This document shows, in pieces, positions 43,887-52,543 of a stretch of DNA of 64,000 bases. A program made the position numbers and the translations under genes. The stretch is from positions 855,463-919,462 of the forward strand of contig NZ_JAMZEK010000003.1 of assembly GCF_024158035.1 (NCBI RefSeq), in the 5' to 3' direction. The stretch is from Dyella lutea (GTDB lineage: Bacteria > Pseudomonadota > Gammaproteobacteria > Xanthomonadales > Rhodanobacteraceae). A model generated the notes under the pieces. The model was given only the letters and a program-made list of their open reading frames with translations. It was not told where the DNA came from and made no database searches. Each line of letters opens with the position of its first letter. Position 1 is the stretch's first letter.

Positions 43887-43912
43887 AAAAGGGCCGCGAT
43901 GCGGCCCTTTTT
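43887..43912. terminator. Terminator after the lysine-rich gene
   Basis: aaaagggccgc-gat-gcggccctttt: 11-bp stem with three-base loop and T-tract, immediately after the stop codon at 43881. The symmetrical A/T flanks could allow it to act in both directions. Confidence 0.85.
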
Positions 43913-43954
43913 CATGGCGAAGTGCTGGTTCGACGAGGCCCAAAAGACTGTGCA

Positions 43955-44080
43955 GTCGGGGCTGAAGCCCCTCCCACAGGTCCCTGGAAGTCCGGTCGCT
44001 CTGCCGGAGCACGGGGCTGAAGCCCTTCCACACAGCCAGTGGAAGCCCGATCGCCCCGTGGGAGCGGCTTCAGCCGCGAC
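43955..44080. repeat. Cluster of three REP elements
   Basis: gtcggggctgaagcccctcccac at 43955, acggggctgaagcccttccacac at 44011 and gtgggagcggcttcagccgcgac (inverted) at 44058. They share the CTGAAG/CTTCAG core and the CCCAC/GTGGG tail with the 89-bp units at 33541-33718. Located between the lysine-rich gene and the RIO kinase gene. Confidence 0.8.
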
Positions 44081-44129
44081 GCTCTTCGCCCCCGCAACGA
44101 CATCGATTCCGCCTGCGCACAGCGAAACC

Positions 44130-44984
44130 TCAATCCTCCCGCGCAGCCTCGCGTCCCTGCTGGCGGATGATCGCCTCTTCGCGCGCATCGATGATCGACT
44201 GCATCACGCTGTCCACGTCGGCGGCGCGCTCGTCGAAGGTGAAGTGGCCGGTGAGTTCGGTGTCCGGATGCAACTCGCTCTGCTCGAACAGCGCCCACAT
44301 CTCCTCGGCGTAGTGCGTGTCCAGCAGCTCCGGCGCGAAGCGCGCCAGGGTGATGGTGAGGTTGCTCACGTCACGGCGCAGCATGAAGCGCGCATTGTTG
44401 TTGCCAGCGGCGCTCACCGCCTGCGGCAGGTCGATGATCACCGGGCCGTCTGGCCCCACCAGCACGTTGTATTCCGAGAGATCACCGTGGATCAGCCCCA
44501 CGCAGAGCATGCGGGCCACCTGCTGCATCAGGAAGCGGTGCCAGGCGCGAGCGGTGTCAGCATCCAGATCCACCTCGCCGAGCCGCGGCGCGGAGTGGCC
44601 GTCCCCGTCGGTCACCAGCTCCATCAGCAGCACGCCGTTGAAGTAGCCGTAGGGCTTGGGCACGCGCACGCCGGCGTCGCTGAGCAGGTAGAGCGCGTCG
44701 ACCTCGGCGTTCTTCCAGGCGGCCTCGGCCTCCTTGCGGCCGAACTTGGTGGACTTGCCCATGGCGCGCGTCTCGCGGCTGCCGCGCACCTTGCGCCCTT
44801 CCTGGTACTGCACGCGTTGCTGGAAGCTGCGCCGGGCCATGTCCTTGTAGACCTTGGCGCAGCGGACGTGATCGCCCGAACGCACCACGTATACCGAGGC
44901 CTCCTTGCCGCTCTTGAGCGGGCGCAGCACCTGGTCGATCACACCATCGTCGATCAGCGGCTGCAGGCCGTGGGGAATCTTCAT
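44130..44984 (-). CDS. RIO1-family serine protein kinase
   Basis: 284 residues from the ATG at 44984. RIO landmarks are LKSGKEASVYVVRSGDHVRCAKVYKD (flexible P-loop and ATP-anchoring Lys), FQQRVQYQEGRKVRGSRETRAMGKSTKFGRKEAEAAWKNAEVDALYLLSDAGVRVPKPY, the catalytic loop VGLIHGDLSEYNVLVGPDG and the metal-binding IIDLPQAV. Eukaryotic RIO1 works in 40S ribosome maturation. Bacterial members are poorly studied, and some act as ATPases. The C-terminal 60 residues form a family-specific tail. Its stop is close to the REP cluster. Confidence 0.92.
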   Translation of the reverse strand: MKIPHGLQPLIDDGVIDQVLRPLKSGKEASVYVVRSGDHVRCAKVYKDMARRSFQQRVQYQEGRKVRGSRETRAMGKSTKFGRKEAEAAWKNAEVDALYLLSDAGVRVPKPYGYFNGVLLMELVTDGDGHSAPRLGEVDLDADTARAWHRFLMQQVARMLCVGLIHGDLSEYNVLVGPDGPVIIDLPQAVSAAGNNNARFMLRRDVSNLTITLARFAPELLDTHYAEEMWALFEQSELHPDTELTGHFTFDERAADVDSVMQSIIDAREEAIIRQQGREAARED

Positions 44985-45045
44985 GCTGTGGGAACGGGCC
45001 AGGCGGGGGGACTGGCCATGATGCCTGAAGCGCGTCTCGACCGGC

Positions 45046-46059
45046 TCATCCGGCCGCAGCCGGCGAAGCATTCGCCATCGCATCGCGGACGGCGGCCGCC
45101 AGCTCGAACGAGCGCAGCCGGGCCCCGTGGTCGAAGATGTTGGCCGTGATCAGCAGTTCGTCCGGGCGGTGCCGCTCGATGAAGGCGCGCAGGCCGGCTC
45201 CGGCCGTCGCCGGGCCACCCACCACCGCGCAGGCCAGCGCATGCTCCACACCGAGCTTCTCGGCCGGCGTCCAGAATGCCTCGATATCGTCCAGCGGCGG
45301 CGGGATCAGCCCCGGCCGCCCGCGCCGCAGGTTGACGAAGGCCTGCTGCTGGGTGGTGAACAGCCGGCGCGCTTCGGCATCGCTGTCGGCCACCACCACG
45401 TTGGCGGCGAGGATCGCGTAGGGTGCGGCCAGCCGCGTCGAGGGACGGAAGTCGCGGCGGTAGATCGCCAGCGCCTGGTCCATCGCGTCCGGCGCGAAGT
45501 GCGAAGCGAACGCGTACGGCAGCCCCAGCTGCGCGGCCAGCCGCGCACCGAACAGGCTGGAGCCGAGCAGCCACACCGGCACCTCAAGCCCGGCGCCGGG
45601 CACCGCCCGCACCGGCTGGCCCGGCGCCGCCGGTTCGAAATAGCCAAGCAGCTCGACCACGTCGTCCGGGAAGGTGTCGGCCCCCTCGAAATAGCGCCTG
45701 AGGGCGCGGGCGGTGGCCTGGTCGGTGCCTGGCGCGCGGCCCAGGCCCAGGTCGATCCGGCCCGGATACAGGGCGGCCAGGGTGCCGAACTGCTCGGCCA
45801 CCTGCAGCGGCGAGTGGTTCGGCAGCATGATGCCGCCGGCACCGACGCGGATGGTCGAGGTACCACCGGCGATATGGCCGATCAGCACGGCAGTGGCGGC
45901 GCTGGCGATACCAGGCATATTGTGGTGCTCGGCCAGCCAGTAGCGCCGGTACCCCAGGCGCTCGCCGAGCCGGGCCAGATCGAGGCTGTTGCGGAACGAC
46001 CGGGTCGCGTCACTGCCTTCGGTGACAGGGGCCAGGTCGAGGATCGAAAAGGGGATCAT
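45046..46059 (-). CDS. LLM class flavin-dependent oxidoreductase (luciferase-like, YhbW type)
   Basis: 337 residues from the ATG at 46059. Shows [82 protein letters not shown], the canonical N-terminus of this monooxygenase-like subgroup. [23 protein letters not shown] and [27 protein letters not shown] follow. It is expected to use FMNH2 or F420-like flavin; the substrate is unknown. It lies upstream of the RIO kinase gene on the same strand with a 61-bp gap and is divergent from the HDOD gene. Confidence 0.9.
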   Translation of the reverse strand: MIPFSILDLAPVTEGSDATRSFRNSLDLARLGERLGYRRYWLAEHHNMPGIASAATAVLIGHIAGGTSTIRVGAGGIMLPNHSPLQVAEQFGTLAALYPGRIDLGLGRAPGTDQATARALRRYFEGADTFPDDVVELLGYFEPAAPGQPVRAVPGAGLEVPVWLLGSSLFGARLAAQLGLPYAFASHFAPDAMDQALAIYRRDFRPSTRLAAPYAILAANVVVADSDAEARRLFTTQQQAFVNLRRGRPGLIPPPLDDIEAFWTPAEKLGVEHALACAVVGGPATAGAGLRAFIERHRPDELLITANIFDHGARLRSFELAAAVRDAMANASPAAAG

Positions 46060-46197
46060 GCGGGGCGCCGGAGGGGGAGTTCCGGGTAGATGGGGCCCGC
46101 GGACCGTCCGGTCCACCCCCCCGAAGCTTCATTTTTCTGTGCGGTGGCCGTTAAGTCCGGGGCAAGCGCCGGGGGGACCCGGCCGGGGACGGGGTGC

Positions 46198-47226
46198 ATG
46201 GGCAAGCTGTGGCGCTGGATTCTTGGCTATTCGGACGCTGCGCCGGCGGCGCGGACGTCTGTTGCCGCGTCGGCGCCTCTCCGCGATGCCGGCAAGGACA
46301 CCCACGAGGCTGTACCGCTGGCCCAGCTCGACGAGCGCTTCCACCGGTTCGTGCTCGGCCTCCCGGACTACGCGATCGACGAGCCTAGCCTGGAGGAACG
46401 CACCCTGCTGCGCCGCCTGCAGTTGCACAGCGTGCAGTTCGACGTGCGCAGCCTGCCCCGCCTGCCCACCGTTTTGCCGCAGCTGCTGCGCTCGCTCAAG
46501 GCCGACAACGTCGGCGGCGCCCAGCTGTCCAAGCTGATCGGCCGCGACCCGGTGCTGGTGGGCGAGGTGATGCGGGTCAGCCGCAGCATCTACTACCGCA
46601 CCCTGCATCCGATCCAGAGCCTTCAGCACGCTGTGGTGCTGTTGGGCCAGGACGGCCTGCGCCGGGTGGTCACCATGCACGTGATGAAGCCCATCCTCCA
46701 CGCCAGCGCCGGCATGTTCGGCCACGTCGCCGGCCAGCGCCTGTGGGAGCACGCCGAGCGCTGCGCGCACGCCTGCGCCTACCTGGGGAAGTCCACCTCG
46801 GACCCGTTCGAGGCCTATCTGGCCGGGATCGTGTGCAATACCGGCACCGGCGCCGTGGTGCGCCTGCTCGACCAGGAGGCCCCGGCCGAAATCGGCCCGC
46901 TCACCGGTCAGTTCCTGGCCGCCTGTGCCCGGCTGGGAGCGCAGATCTCGTTGAAGGCAGCCGAGCACTGGGATCTGCCGGCCAACGTGCTCGCGGCACT
47001 GGAGGAACGCGCCGACGGACGCACCGCCCCATCCTCGCAACTGGGGCGCGCGCTGGCCTGCGCCGACACGCTGGCCATGACCCAGGTGCTGTGCGACCAC
47101 GGGCTGCTGCCCAGTGGCGCCAGCCCGGTCGGGGCGCAGTGCGAGTTCTTCCCCGCCGCGATGATCGAGCGCTGCCAGCAGGACCTGCAGCGTCAATTCC
47201 GCGATGCCGAGGCGCAGCCGGACTAG
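46198..47226 (+). CDS. HDOD-domain signalling protein
   Basis: 342 residues from the ATG at 46198. The HDOD domain covers about 100-300, with LPRLPTVLPQLLRSLKADNVGGAQLSKLIGRDPVLVGEVMRVSRSIYY, PIQSLQHAVVLLGQDGLRRVV and AYLAGIVCNTGTGAV. In the last of these the usual HD pair of HD-GYP relatives is replaced (CNTGTG), so no phosphodiesterase activity is expected. The first 80 residues are variable. HDOD proteins act as scaffolds in cyclic-di-GMP and motility pathways. It converges on a lipoprotein gene. Confidence 0.88.
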   Translation: MGKLWRWILGYSDAAPAARTSVAASAPLRDAGKDTHEAVPLAQLDERFHRFVLGLPDYAIDEPSLEERTLLRRLQLHSVQFDVRSLPRLPTVLPQLLRSLKADNVGGAQLSKLIGRDPVLVGEVMRVSRSIYYRTLHPIQSLQHAVVLLGQDGLRRVVTMHVMKPILHASAGMFGHVAGQRLWEHAERCAHACAYLGKSTSDPFEAYLAGIVCNTGTGAVVRLLDQEAPAEIGPLTGQFLAACARLGAQISLKAAEHWDLPANVLAALEERADGRTAPSSQLGRALACADTLAMTQVLCDHGLLPSGASPVGAQCEFFPAAMIERCQQDLQRQFRDAEAQPD

Positions 47227-47232
47227 GCCGGC

Positions 47233-47754
47233 CTATTTCGGCAGGCTGTTGCGGACGTCCGGCTCGAGCCTGGCGGCGATCTGCGCGGCTCCATCACGCA
47301 GCAGGATGACCAGCGCACGGGCATACGCCGCATTGTCCGAGCCGCTCGGCACCTTGGTCGTGGACGTGGCCCGGTAGTCGTGGCTGGACACGTAGCCGCG
47401 GGCGTTGATGACGCAGTGGAGCGACAACTCCAGCCACACCGCGTCCGGCGCGTCCTCGTCGCCGCCGCGGAGGGCGGCCTTGGGTCCGTCGCAGGCGATC
47501 GTGAGGTTGGTGAAATAGTCCTTCTGCACCGCCGCGCGCAGCTGCGCCTCCAGCGCCTTGGCCAGCGGCGGCTCGGGCTTGAGCTTCACGCTCTGGTCAA
47601 GCCCTTTCACCTCGAGTTGCTCCGGCCCGTCGCCGAGAATCAGCCAGGGCGCCTGGTTCGGCACCACCAGGGTGTCGAGCGCGACCGGCGTGCGGACGTC
47701 GTGGCTGCATGCGGCGAGCAGCGAGACTCCCGCCGCAACCAGGATGCGTTTCAT
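47233..47754 (-). CDS. Hypothetical lipoprotein, 173 aa
   Basis: MKRILVAAGVSLLAACSHD is a lipoprotein signal (lipobox LAAC, Cys16). The mature domain starts with VRTPVALDTLVVPNQAPWLILGDGPEQLEVKGLDQS and has two cysteines (TIACDGPK and LHCVIN). The pattern recalls YajG-type lipoproteins (an uncharacterised family with similar alternating strands) but I cannot place it firmly. It is convergent with the HDOD gene and divergent from the cupredoxin operon. Confidence 0.8.
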   Translation of the reverse strand: MKRILVAAGVSLLAACSHDVRTPVALDTLVVPNQAPWLILGDGPEQLEVKGLDQSVKLKPEPPLAKALEAQLRAAVQKDYFTNLTIACDGPKAALRGGDEDAPDAVWLELSLHCVINARGYVSSHDYRATSTTKVPSGSDNAAYARALVILLRDGAAQIAARLEPDVRNSLPK

Positions 47755-48029
47755 GGTTTGCCCCCCGTTTTGCTGACACCGCTCGAGCCTAACCGGCGCG
47801 CCTCCATGCGATCAACGTCGATGGGTCACGAAACCGGGAAGATCCTGCAACCGATCCGCCCGGCCGTTCGTACGTTGCAAGCGTAGGTGTCGGGGAGTCG
47901 ACCCTGGCGACTCAAGGTCGCGCCACGCATTGCCGATAAGGACAATCGGCTCGCGGGCAATGCCCCGCATCCTGGGGGCAGACGACAGCACCGTGGCTCG
48001 CTCCGCCACATCACCGGAAGAGCCTGCCC
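47755..48029. other. 275-bp intergenic region with paired hairpins before the cupredoxin operon
   Basis: Contains gagtcg/cgactc (47895-47913) and a longer nested hairpin with outer arms cattgcc/ggcaatg (47928-47934 with 47956-47962) and an alternative inner pairing gccgat/atcggc. The two pairings of the second element exclude each other in part. A structured 5' leader is possible. It does not match the cyclic-di-GMP riboswitch consensus as I know it. No gene is seen. Confidence 0.35.
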
Positions 48030-48725
48030 TTGAGATCACGATCACCTACACGCGTCTTCCACGGGTTCGCCGCTGGGCTGGCGATCATGCTCGCACCCGC
48101 CACGGGCGCCCACGCATCGGTGCTGCAGGTCAGGGTGCACGACACGCATGGCGCACCTGTCAGCGATGCCGTGGTCTCGCTGCAGCCGCTGGACCGACCC
48201 GCGCCACCGGCGCACGACGCCCTCGCCACCATGGACCAGCGCAACCTCAGTTTCGTGCCGCAGGTGCTGGTGGTGCAGAAGGGTAGCAAGGTGCGCTTTC
48301 CCAACAGCGACAACGTCCGCCACCACGTCTATTCGTTTTCCCCGGCCAAGCGCTTCGAACTGAAGCTCTATGCCGGCAACCACGCGTCCACCGTGCTCTT
48401 CGATCGCCCCGGAGTGGACGTGCTCGGCTGCAACATCCACGACTGGATGCTCGGGTACGTGGTGGTGGTCGATACGCCCTGGTTCGCCAAGACCGGACCG
48501 GACGGAACGGCGACGCTCGAAGCCCCGCCCGGTCGCTACACGCTCGAGCTGTGGGACGCGCGGCAGGATCCGGCCACGGCGCCGGCCGGCGGGACCGTAA
48601 TCCTCGGCGGGACACCCACGCGGCGGCAGTTCACGCTCGCGCTGCATCCGCCCGAGCTCACCAACACCGCTCCGCCGAACCTCGAGATCGGCCTGGGAGA
48701 CCGGGTCCCATCGCATGCGCATTGA
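48030..48725 (+). CDS. Periplasmic cupredoxin-like protein (methylamine utilisation protein-like)
   Basis: 231 residues starting at a TTG (48030) with GGAAG nine bases upstream; no ATG or GTG fits. A signal peptide ends near ATGAHA. The fold combines a cupredoxin core with VQKGSKVRFPNSDNVRHHVYSFSPAKRFELKLY and VDVLGCNIHDWMLGYVVVV. These give the His, Cys, His and Met of a type 1 copper site (HH in RHHVYSF, C..H..M in GCNIHDWM). A carboxypeptidase-regulatory-like tail follows (GTATLEAPPGRYTLELWDAR). It starts the four-gene operon, overlapping the next gene by 11 bp. It may sense or carry copper (inference). Confidence 0.85.
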   Translation: MRSRSPTRVFHGFAAGLAIMLAPATGAHASVLQVRVHDTHGAPVSDAVVSLQPLDRPAPPAHDALATMDQRNLSFVPQVLVVQKGSKVRFPNSDNVRHHVYSFSPAKRFELKLYAGNHASTVLFDRPGVDVLGCNIHDWMLGYVVVVDTPWFAKTGPDGTATLEAPPGRYTLELWDARQDPATAPAGGTVILGGTPTRRQFTLALHPPELTNTAPPNLEIGLGDRVPSHAH

Positions 48726-51081
48726 TTTCCGCGCCCGCCTCGCGGTGCTGCTGCTCGGCCTGTTCGTGCTGGTGCAGGTGCCCACCTTCCTGGCGTTCTA
48801 CTACGCCACCCGGCAGAGCGCGCTGAACCAGGCGCAGGCGCGACTGGACGCCGGCGCGAGCGTGTTCGGCGACCTGCTGGCCAGTCGCGGCAGCCAGTTG
48901 CGGGACGCGGTGCGCGTGACTACCGCGGACTTTGGCTTCAAGCAGGCGGTGGCCACGGGCGACACGCCCACCATCCACTCGGTGCTCTACAACCAGGGCC
49001 ACCGCATCGCCGCCAACATCACCGTGCTGGCCCGGCTCGACGGCCACGTGGTCGCCAGCCTCGACGGCGACGGCCGCAGCGTGCCCGCCGGCGACTGGTC
49101 GGGACTGGTCGCCGGCGCGGATTCGAGCGCCAGCGGCACCTCGGTGGCAGTCATCGGAGGGCGGCCCTACCAGCTGGTGATCGTGCCGGTGCGCGCGCCG
49201 ACGCCGATCGCCTGGGTCGGCATGGGCTTTGCCCTCGACGGCAAACTGGCGGGCACGCTGAAGGAGCTGACCGGGGTGGAGGTGAGCTTCGTCGCGCGCG
49301 ACGACGACGGCCAGCGCTGGGTCGCCAGCACACTGCCCGTGACCGGACCCGCGGAACGCGACGCGCTGTTCGACGCGGCCGGCGGATCCGGCGGCCAGCC
49401 CCGGCTGGTGGCGCTGGGCCCGCACGACTACTTCACCCGCTGGCAGCCGCTGCCCGGGCGCGGCGGCACGGCCGGCGCGCTGCTGCAATATTCGCGCGAC
49501 CGGGCGCTGTCGAGCTACCACGCGCTCGGCGGCGAGCTGCTGCTGATCGCGCTGGCGTCGCTGCTGGCCTCTATCGGCGGCGTGCTGTGGCTGTCGCGCA
49601 ACGTCACCCGGCCGGTCTCGCAACTTGCCGAGGCGGCCCGGCGCATCGGCCACGGCGACTACCTCGGACTGGTACCAGTGGAGCGCAACGATGAGCTCGG
49701 CCAGCTAGCCGAGGCGTTCAACACCATGCAGCATGGCATCGCCCGGCGCGAGCGGCAGATCGCCCATGCGGCCTTTCACGATAACCTCACCGCGCTGCCC
49801 AACCGGGCGCGTATGCAGCAGCTGCTGGACGAGGCACTGGCGCGGGCGCGCGACGACGGCCAGCCGCTGGGCGTGCTGATGCTGGACCTGGACCGCTTCA
49901 AGGAAATCAACGACACCATGGGCCACGCCATCGGCGATCGCGTATTGATCGAGGTGGCGCAGCGCCTGCAGGCCGCCCTCGCCGAGGGCGACGCGCTGGC
50001 CCGCTTCGGCGGCGACGAGTTCGTGCTGGTGGTTGGCGCGGCCGACCGCGCCGCGCTGGACGCCCGGGTCGACGCGGTGGTCGCCGGGGTCTCGCAGCCG
50101 GTGGCGGCCGGCTCGGTGGAGCTGTTCCTGGAGGCCAGCGCCGGCATGGCGGTGTTCCCCGAGCACGGCGAACATCCGGACGACCTGTTGCGCCGCGCCG
50201 ACATCGCGATGTACGACGCCAAGGAGGCGCGCCAGCGACTGCAGGTGTACCGCACCGGCCGCGATGCCGAACATCTGCACCGGCTCTCGCTGGTCAACGA
50301 CCTGCGCCGCGCGGTACCCAACGGCGAGCTGGAGCTCCACTACCAGCCCAAGCTGCAGCTCAGCAGCCGCCGTGTCGCCCATGTCGAGGCGCTGCTGCGC
50401 TGGCGCCATCCGCAATACGGGCTGGTGCCGCCGGACGAGTTCATCCCGCTGGCCGAGCATTCCGGCCTGATCCGCTCGCTCACCGACTGGGTGTTGCACG
50501 AGGTGATCCGGCAATGCGCCGAGTGGGCCGACAGCGGACTGGACATCGGCATCGCGCTGAACCTGTCGGCGATGGACCTGGGCAGCGGCGACCTGCCGGA
50601 CGTGCTGGCGCGCCACCTCGCCCGCTACCGGCTCGACCCGGGCCGGCTGGTGCTGGAGATCACCGAGACCGCGGTGATGCGCGACGCGTTCTACTCGCTG
50701 GAAGTGCTCAACCGGCTCAAGGCCTGCGGCGTGATGCTGGCGATCGACGATTTCGGCACCGGCTACTCCTCGCTGTCGCACCTCAAGCGCCTGCCGGTAG
50801 ACGAGCTGAAGATCGACAAGTCCTTCGTGATCGGCATGGACCAGGACGAGGACGACGCGGTGATCGTGCGCTCGACCATCGAGCTGGCGCACAACATGGG
50901 GCTGAAGGTGGTGGCCGAGGGTGTGGAGACCGAGGCCACCATGGAGCTGCTGCAGCGCTATCGCTGCGACAGCGTGCAAGGCTACCTGATCAGCCGGCCG
51001 ATGGCCGTGGCCGAGGCCACGCGGTGGCTGGGCGAGGCGAGCCGGCGGTACGACGCCGAGGCGGCGGGCACGGTGGCATGA
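48715..51081 (+). CDS. Membrane GGDEF/EAL protein with periplasmic sensor and HAMP
   Basis: 788 residues. A membrane helix (about 8-29), a periplasmic sensor domain (about 30-270, dCache-like, including DGHVVASLDGDGRS), a second helix (about 274-296) and HAMP (about 296-345) are followed by GGDEF (GGDEF at 432-436) and EAL (EALLRW at 558, ETAVMRD, DDFGTGYSSLSHLKRLPVDELKIDKSF). Both active sites look intact, but there is no clear I-site. It therefore may be a bifunctional or phosphodiesterase-dominant enzyme driven by a periplasmic signal. The neighbouring cupredoxin could deliver that signal (inference). Confidence 0.93.
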   Translation: MRIDFRARLAVLLLGLFVLVQVPTFLAFYYATRQSALNQAQARLDAGASVFGDLLASRGSQLRDAVRVTTADFGFKQAVATGDTPTIHSVLYNQGHRIAANITVLARLDGHVVASLDGDGRSVPAGDWSGLVAGADSSASGTSVAVIGGRPYQLVIVPVRAPTPIAWVGMGFALDGKLAGTLKELTGVEVSFVARDDDGQRWVASTLPVTGPAERDALFDAAGGSGGQPRLVALGPHDYFTRWQPLPGRGGTAGALLQYSRDRALSSYHALGGELLLIALASLLASIGGVLWLSRNVTRPVSQLAEAARRIGHGDYLGLVPVERNDELGQLAEAFNTMQHGIARRERQIAHAAFHDNLTALPNRARMQQLLDEALARARDDGQPLGVLMLDLDRFKEINDTMGHAIGDRVLIEVAQRLQAALAEGDALARFGGDEFVLVVGAADRAALDARVDAVVAGVSQPVAAGSVELFLEASAGMAVFPEHGEHPDDLLRRADIAMYDAKEARQRLQVYRTGRDAEHLHRLSLVNDLRRAVPNGELELHYQPKLQLSSRRVAHVEALLRWRHPQYGLVPPDEFIPLAEHSGLIRSLTDWVLHEVIRQCAEWADSGLDIGIALNLSAMDLGSGDLPDVLARHLARYRLDPGRLVLEITETAVMRDAFYSLEVLNRLKACGVMLAIDDFGTGYSSLSHLKRLPVDELKIDKSFVIGMDQDEDDAVIVRSTIELAHNMGLKVVAEGVETEATMELLQRYRCDSVQGYLISRPMAVAEATRWLGEASRRYDAEAAGTVA

Positions 51082-51932
51082 AGACGACCTTCGCCATGCT
51101 CGCCGCGCTCGCCCTGTCGCCGGCCGTCGCGCACGCCGGCGACGGCCGCCTGCTCGCCACCGGCGGCGTGACCGAGGTCGAGGGCAGCGCCGGCGGCGGC
51201 CTGGTGCCGTGGGCGGTGCTGGCCGGTTACGGCACCCGCGACCAGGTGGGGGCAACCGCCTTCCGCACCCGGCTCGACCTGCCCGATTACCGGCTCGATG
51301 CCTGGGGCGCTGCCTTCACCTGGCACAACCGGGTTGAGCTCTCCGTTGCGCGCGACCGCTTCGACCTGGGCACGCTCGGCCGGGCCATCGGCCTGCCCGG
51401 AGCGGCGCTGCGCCAGGACGTGACCGGCGCCAAGCTCCGGCTCGCCGGCGACCTGGTATACGGCCCGTGGCCGCAGCTCGCGGTGGGCGTGCAGCGCAAG
51501 CGCCTGCTGGATTTCACCATCCCGCGGCTGGTCGGCGCGCGGCGCGACCGTGGGACCGACGTCTACCTCGCCGCCAGCCAGGTGCTGCTCGGCGCCGCCG
51601 GCGGCTACAACCTGCTGTGGAACGTGACGCTGCGCTCCACCGCGGCCAACCAGTTCGGCCTGCTCGGCTTCGGCGGCGACCGCGGCGGGCGCCGGCTGGT
51701 CGGCGAGGGCTCGCTGGCGGTGCTGCTGGATCCGCATGTGGCAGTGGGCGCCGAATACCGGCAGAAGCCGGACCACCTCTCGTTCGCCCGCGAGAGCCGC
51801 GCGGCCGACCTGTTCGTCGCCTGGTTCCCGGACAAGCACGTGTCTCTGACCGCTGCCTACGTGACGCTCGGCCCGGTGGCCGGGCTGCGCGACCAGCGCG
51901 GCTGGTACCTCTCGCTGCAGGGGAGCCTGTGA
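51078..51932 (+). CDS. DUF3034 family outer-membrane-like protein
   Basis: 284 residues; ATG overlaps the preceding stop as ATGA. Signal peptide MKTTFAMLAALALSPAVAHA, then GGGLVPWAVLAGYGTRDQVGATAF, the family's conserved start. Alternating strands follow (VELSVARDRFDLG, YNLLWNVTLRSTAANQFGLLGFGG), ending GWYLSLQGSL. It is likely a small beta-barrel. Function is unknown; the family is regularly found beside cupredoxin and EAL genes, as far as I recall. Confidence 0.85.
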   Translation: MKTTFAMLAALALSPAVAHAGDGRLLATGGVTEVEGSAGGGLVPWAVLAGYGTRDQVGATAFRTRLDLPDYRLDAWGAAFTWHNRVELSVARDRFDLGTLGRAIGLPGAALRQDVTGAKLRLAGDLVYGPWPQLAVGVQRKRLLDFTIPRLVGARRDRGTDVYLAASQVLLGAAGGYNLLWNVTLRSTAANQFGLLGFGGDRGGRRLVGEGSLAVLLDPHVAVGAEYRQKPDHLSFARESRAADLFVAWFPDKHVSLTAAYVTLGPVAGLRDQRGWYLSLQGSL

Positions 51933-51934
51933 CG

Positions 51935-52357
51935 ATGCAGCGCCTCGCCACCCTCGTCGCGCTCGTGCTGCTGGCCGCCTGCGCCGGCGCGCCGACGCAC
52001 GAGCCGACGCTGTACGAGCAGTTGGGCGGCCGCGACGGCATCGCCGCGATCAGCGACCACCTGCTCGACGCGTTCGCCCGCGACCCGCTGGTGGCCCCGA
52101 CCTTCGATCACGTCGACATCCGGCGCTTCCGCCGCTATTTCGCCGACTACCTGTGCCAGACCGCCGACGGCCCCTGCCGCTACACCGGCGACCCGATGTC
52201 CGAGGTCCACCGCGGCATGCACATCGACGAGGCGATGTTCAACGCGGTCGTGCAGGACCTGATCATCGCGATGGACCGGGAGCACATCCCGGTGCGTGTA
52301 CAGAACCGGCTGCTGGCCCGCCTGGCGCCGCAGCGCAAGCACATCATCTACCGCTGA
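51935..52357 (+). CDS. Group 1 truncated hemoglobin with lipoprotein signal
   Basis: 140 residues; ATG at 51935 preceded by GGGGAG. The N-terminus MQRLATLVALVLLAACAG is a lipoprotein signal (Cys16). The globin begins TLYEQLGGRDGIAAISDHLLDAF and continues with FDHVDIRRFRRYFADYLCQTADGPCRYTGDPMSEVHRGMHIDEAMFNAVVQDLI. The His in VHRGMHI is the likely proximal heme ligand. Export of such a globin is unusual compared with cytoplasmic trHbN. It could bind O2 or NO at the membrane as an input for the neighbouring enzyme (inference). Confidence 0.88.
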   Translation: MQRLATLVALVLLAACAGAPTHEPTLYEQLGGRDGIAAISDHLLDAFARDPLVAPTFDHVDIRRFRRYFADYLCQTADGPCRYTGDPMSEVHRGMHIDEAMFNAVVQDLIIAMDREHIPVRVQNRLLARLAPQRKHIIYR

Positions 52358-52366
52358 ACGCGGAGA

Positions 52367-52540
52367 TCAGGCCGGCGCGTCCGGATGACGGGCACGCCAC
52401 GCCGCCAGCGCCTCGCCGTACTCGCCCAGCGCCTGCTCGTACAGATCGTAGACACAGGGGATGCAGCCCTGGCCACAGCATTCGCCGGGCTCGGGCTCCG
52501 GCGGAGGCTGCGGCCTGGGGTCACGTTCCAGTTCCGCCAT
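52367..52540 (-). CDS. Oxidoreductase-like domain protein, 57 aa
   Basis: MAELERDPRPQPPPEPEPGE is followed by CCGQGCIPCVYDLYEQALGEYGEALAAW, the exact pattern of the Oxidored-like domain (CCGxGCxxCVxDxY). Four closely spaced cysteines suggest metal binding. The domain is found alone in bacteria and at the N-terminus of some oxidoreductases. It is three bases downstream of the methyltransferase gene's stop on the same side, and its function is unknown. Confidence 0.88.
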   Translation of the reverse strand: MAELERDPRPQPPPEPEPGECCGQGCIPCVYDLYEQALGEYGEALAAWRARHPDAPA

Positions 52541-52543
52541 CGA

